This document shows positions 6,138 to 7,612 of a stretch of 7,612 nt of DNA, piece by piece. This stretch comes from DASRDR01 sp044867785 (GTDB lineage Bacteria > Methylomirabilota > Methylomirabilia > Rokubacteriales > DASRDR01). The stretch covers positions 1 to 7,612 of the forward strand of contig JBIOVM010000087.1 in assembly GCA_044867785.1 (NCBI GenBank). Direction: 5' to 3'. Each line of letters opens with the position of its first letter. Position 1 is the first letter of the stretch. The notes beneath the pieces are model-generated. The model searched no databases. It was not told where the DNA came from and saw only the letters and a list, made by a program, of their open reading frames with translations. The position numbers and the translations under genes are program-made.

Positions 6138-6356
6138 CTAGCCCGACCTAATCGTGAACACGGTCGGTGCCGGACGGGTGACGCCGCGAACGGGGCGCGC
6201 CACCGCGCGGAGCGCAGGACGACTCAGCCGCCACGCGATCCCGGCCGCGACGCGGCCGTCGACACGGGGTCGAACCGCCACGCGTGTGGTCCGAGTGAGC
6301 ACGGTGGGGCTGTTCGCGGCGGCAGGCCCCGTCTGGCACCGGGCGCTCTGAATCAT
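6138..6356 (-). CDS. Possible small ORF filling the acetyltransferase-MFS gap
   Basis: A 72-codon frame runs from an ATG 5 nt after the acetyltransferase stop to a TAG ending 1 nt before the MFS GTG. Its product would be small and basic (about 14 Arg), without a signal peptide, membrane helix or recognised motif. About 80% of its third positions are G or C by hand count, less than the neighbouring genes appear to have, and its amino acid mix (Arg, Val, Ala, Thr, Pro) is what random GC-rich DNA gives. No Shine-Dalgarno precedes the ATG. A perfect CGGCCGC/GCGGCCG hairpin lies inside at 6242-6258. The gap otherwise holds no gene. The neat fit is the only argument for it. Confidence 0.2.
   Translation of the reverse strand: MIQSARCQTGPAAANSPTVLTRTTRVAVRPRVDGRVAAGIAWRLSRPALRAVARPVRGVTRPAPTVFTIRSG
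6143..6167 (-). promoter_or_regulatory. Inverted repeat upstream of the MFS gene
   Basis: CCGACC (6143-6148) and GGTCGG (6162-6167) form a perfect 6-bp dyad with a 13-nt spacer, beginning 7 nt before the GTG start. It may be an operator for a dimeric repressor such as a TetR- or MarR-type regulator, which often control exporters, or a leader hairpin. No convincing -10/-35 pair accompanies it. Short G/C dyads arise easily by chance at this base composition. Confidence 0.2.
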
Positions 6357-6361
6357 TCGGG

Positions 6362-6994
6362 CTAGGCGCCCTTCCGCACGGGCGCGCGGCCCGGGGCTGC
6401 CGACCCCCGCCGGCGCGCCGGCCGCGGCCGCGCCCAGGTCTCGCGCACGAGCGCCCAGCGCTCGTGGTCTCGCCAGCGGCCGCCGATCTTCAGGTAGCGC
6501 GGCGAGAAGCCCTCCCGCCGAAACCCGAGCCGGCGCACGAGCGCGCGAGACGCGCGGTTGCCCGGCTGGATGTTCGCCTCCACGCGGTGGAGCCCGAGCC
6601 GTCCGAAGACGTGACGGACCGCCAGGGCCAGGCCCTCGGTCATGAGACCTCGACCGACCAGCGGCGCGAAGGCGTAGTAGCCGAGGTACGCGCTCCGGAA
6701 AGCCCCGCGCACGATCTCGTTCAGGTTGACCACGCCCACGATGGCCTCGTCGACTCGCCGGCACACCAGCAGACGCTCTCGCGTGGGCCCGGCCGCCTCG
6801 AGCCAGCGGGCGACGGCCTCCGTCGTCGCGGGCGGGTGGACCCACGGCCGGTGGAGCCGCCGGCTGGCGCGCGCGAGGGCGGCGAGCTGGGTCACGTCGC
6901 GCTGGTCGGGAGGCCGGAGATAGACCCGGGACGCCCGGCGCTCGCGTCCAGCACGCCGGGATCCCCGCACTACCGCGTCGGCGCCGTCAGGCAC
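6362..6994 (-). CDS. GNAT-family N-acetyltransferase (RimJ/RimL type)
   Basis: A protein of up to 210 residues that would transfer acetyl from acetyl-CoA to an amine, possibly a protein N-terminus or a small molecule. The domain begins at about residue 23 with RVYLRPPDQRDV, followed by LHRPWVHPP (47-55), as in RimJ/RimL and [ribosomal protein]-alanine acetyltransferases. The acetyl-CoA pyrophosphate loop is LVGRGLMTEGL (112-122), then the LHRVEANIQPGNRASRALVRRLGF stretch (135-158) and LKIGGRWRDHERWALVRE (168-185). The last 25 residues are an Arg/Pro/Ala-rich basic tail without family support. The start is uncertain: GTG 6994 gives the longest frame, GTG 6970 is an alternative, and neither has a good Shine-Dalgarno. 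It lies between the OppF-like ATPase (159 bp away) and the MFS gene (225 bp away), with no functional link evident. Confidence 0.88.
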   Translation of the reverse strand: MPDGADAVVRGSRRAGRERRASRVYLRPPDQRDVTQLAALARASRRLHRPWVHPPATTEAVARWLEAAGPTRERLLVCRRVDEAIVGVVNLNEIVRGAFRSAYLGYYAFAPLVGRGLMTEGLALAVRHVFGRLGLHRVEANIQPGNRASRALVRRLGFRREGFSPRYLKIGGRWRDHERWALVRETWARPRPARRRGSAAPGRAPVRKGA

Positions 6995-7112
6995 CCGCGC
7001 CGCAGCATGCGGCCGAACGTCATCGCCTCACGCCGCACCGTCCGAGGCACCTCCGAGGACGAACGCCGGAGCCGGTCGCCCCTGAACCCGGGCGAGTAGC
7101 GCCGCGCACCAG

Positions 7113-7139
7113 CGGTCGGGCGGCGTTTCCGCCCGGCCG
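7113..7139 (-). terminator. GC-rich hairpin after the ABC ATPase gene
   Basis: Positions 7113-7123 pair with 7129-7139 in an 11-bp stem with one G-U wobble around a 5-nt loop (CGTTT on +). It begins 14 nt past the ATPase stop. No T-tract follows on the - strand, so if it ends transcription it would be a U-less or Rho-assisted terminator; it may alternatively protect the mRNA 3' end. The rest of the gap, 6995-7153, shows no gene. Confidence 0.4.
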
Positions 7140-7153
7140 GTCCGCGCGATCAT

Positions 7154-7612
7154 CTAGACCGCGACGCCCCGAAGCGAAAGCTCCCGGGCGCGGTGACAGG
7201 CGACCAGGTGCCCGGGAGCGATCGGCTCGAGGCGGGGCGTCTCGGTCCGGCAGGTCTCGACGGCGTACGCGCACCGGGGGTGGAAGTAGCAGCCGGTGGG
7301 CGGGTTCGCCGGATCGGCCACGTCCCCCTCGAGCACGATGCGCTGGGTCCGGAGACGGGGGTCGGGCTTCGGGACCGCGGACAGGAGCGCCTCCGTGTAC
7401 GGATGCCGCGGCGTCGCGAAGAGGCTCGTCGTGTCGGCCACCTCCACGAGGCGGCCGACGTACATCACCGCCACGCGGTCGCTCACGTGCTTGACCACCG
7501 AGAGGTCGTGGGCCACGAAGAGGTACGTCAGGCCGAGCTCGGCCTGGAGGTCCAGCATGAGGTTCAGGATCTGCGCCTGGACGGAGACGTCGAGGGCCGA
7601 CACCGGCTCGTC
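7154..7612 (-). CDS. Oligopeptide/dipeptide ABC transporter ATPase, OppF/DppF type (partial, N-terminus outside window)
   Basis: The last 152 residues of a peptide-importer ATPase whose full length is usually about 320-340. The visible part starts exactly at the end of Walker B (DEP), with the D-loop SALD at visible residues 5-8 and the switch histidine in FVAHDLSVV (His35). The following SDRVAVMYVGRLVE (44-57) and HPYTEALLSAVPKPDP (70-85) are typical of the OppF/DppF subunit. The C-terminal oligo_HPY region has four conserved cysteines (visible 108, 114, 121, 139) in a GCYFHPRC...C...C pattern, a site seen to hold an iron-sulfur cluster in some Opp/Dpp ATPases. The GTG at 7603 is an internal valine, not the start. 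The protein would power import of peptides or related solutes with permeases and a binding protein, presumably encoded to the right. A hairpin follows the stop. Confidence 0.95.
   Translation of the reverse strand, partial: DEPVSALDVSVQAQILNLMLDLQAELGLTYLFVAHDLSVVKHVSDRVAVMYVGRLVEVADTTSLFATPRHPYTEALLSAVPKPDPRLRTQRIVLEGDVADPANPPTGCYFHPRCAYAVETCRTETPRLEPIAPGHLVACHRARELSLRGVAV

Noticed and set aside
6265..6277. GGTTCGA-like string on the - strand suggesting a tRNA T-arm
   Set aside because: The flanking bases do not form a T-stem and no cloverleaf can be drawn in the gap.
6409..6422. 14-bp perfect palindrome GCCGGCGCGCCGGC in the acetyltransferase gene
   Set aside because: It lies in the Arg/Pro-rich tail coding sequence, consists only of G and C, and is readily explained by codon and amino acid composition.
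7154..7603. Treating the GTG at 7603 as the start of a small ATPase-like protein
   Set aside because: The frame continues to the window edge with Asp-Glu-Pro of Walker B immediately before it, so this is an internal valine of a truncated full-length ATPase.

Overview
The window comes from a very GC-rich bacterial genome (roughly 70% G+C by eye) with tightly packed genes, strong G/C preference at third codon positions and frequent GTG starts. The gene set is a serine alpha/beta hydrolase, a COG3964-type amidohydrolase, a SpuC-like omega-aminotransferase, an MFS exporter, a RimJ-type acetyltransferase and an Opp/Dpp ATPase. This would fit a free-living soil or sediment bacterium such as a Rokubacteria/Methylomirabilota-like, proteobacterial or actinobacterial lineage. 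That placement is an impression from composition and gene content; no marker gene is present to prove it. I see no rRNA, tRNA, CRISPR array, insertion sequence or phage gene.

Layout. Positions 1-411 hold no convincing gene. They open with a perfect 58-bp palindrome and contain further hairpins, two of them terminator-like. Next, on the + strand, are an alpha/beta hydrolase (412-1230) and, 58 bp later, a metal-dependent amidohydrolase (1289-2566). The amidohydrolase has a strong Shine-Dalgarno sequence and, just upstream, an 8-bp inverted repeat around an extended -10-like sequence. The + strand pair runs convergently into a - strand block with only 9 bp between the two stop codons. Read in its own direction, that block is: the C-terminal part of an OppF/DppF-type ATPase (7612-7154, cut by the window edge), a GNAT acetyltransferase (6994-6362), a possible 72-codon ORF that fills the gap, an MFS exporter (6136-4898), a class III PLP aminotransferase (4815-3406), and a fused Nudix plus histidine phosphatase protein (3421-2576) whose start overlaps the end of the aminotransferase gene.

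How the genes may work together. The aminotransferase and the Nudix-phosphatase are probably translationally coupled. The other - strand genes have gaps of 82 to 225 bp and may be separate transcription units. The two + strand enzymes are both hydrolases and, with the omega-aminotransferase and peptide transporter, suggest scavenging of amides, esters, amines or peptides, but nothing in the sequence ties them into one pathway. The Nudix-phosphatase has the domain order of mycobacterial MutT1 and is most simply read as nucleotide-pool or dinucleotide-polyphosphate housekeeping. I found no clear evidence of an undescribed multi-gene system. The points most worth a second look are the left-edge palindrome, the structured left intergenic region, the dyad before the amidohydrolase, the amidohydrolase's insertions relative to its family, and the small ORF fitted between the acetyltransferase and the exporter.
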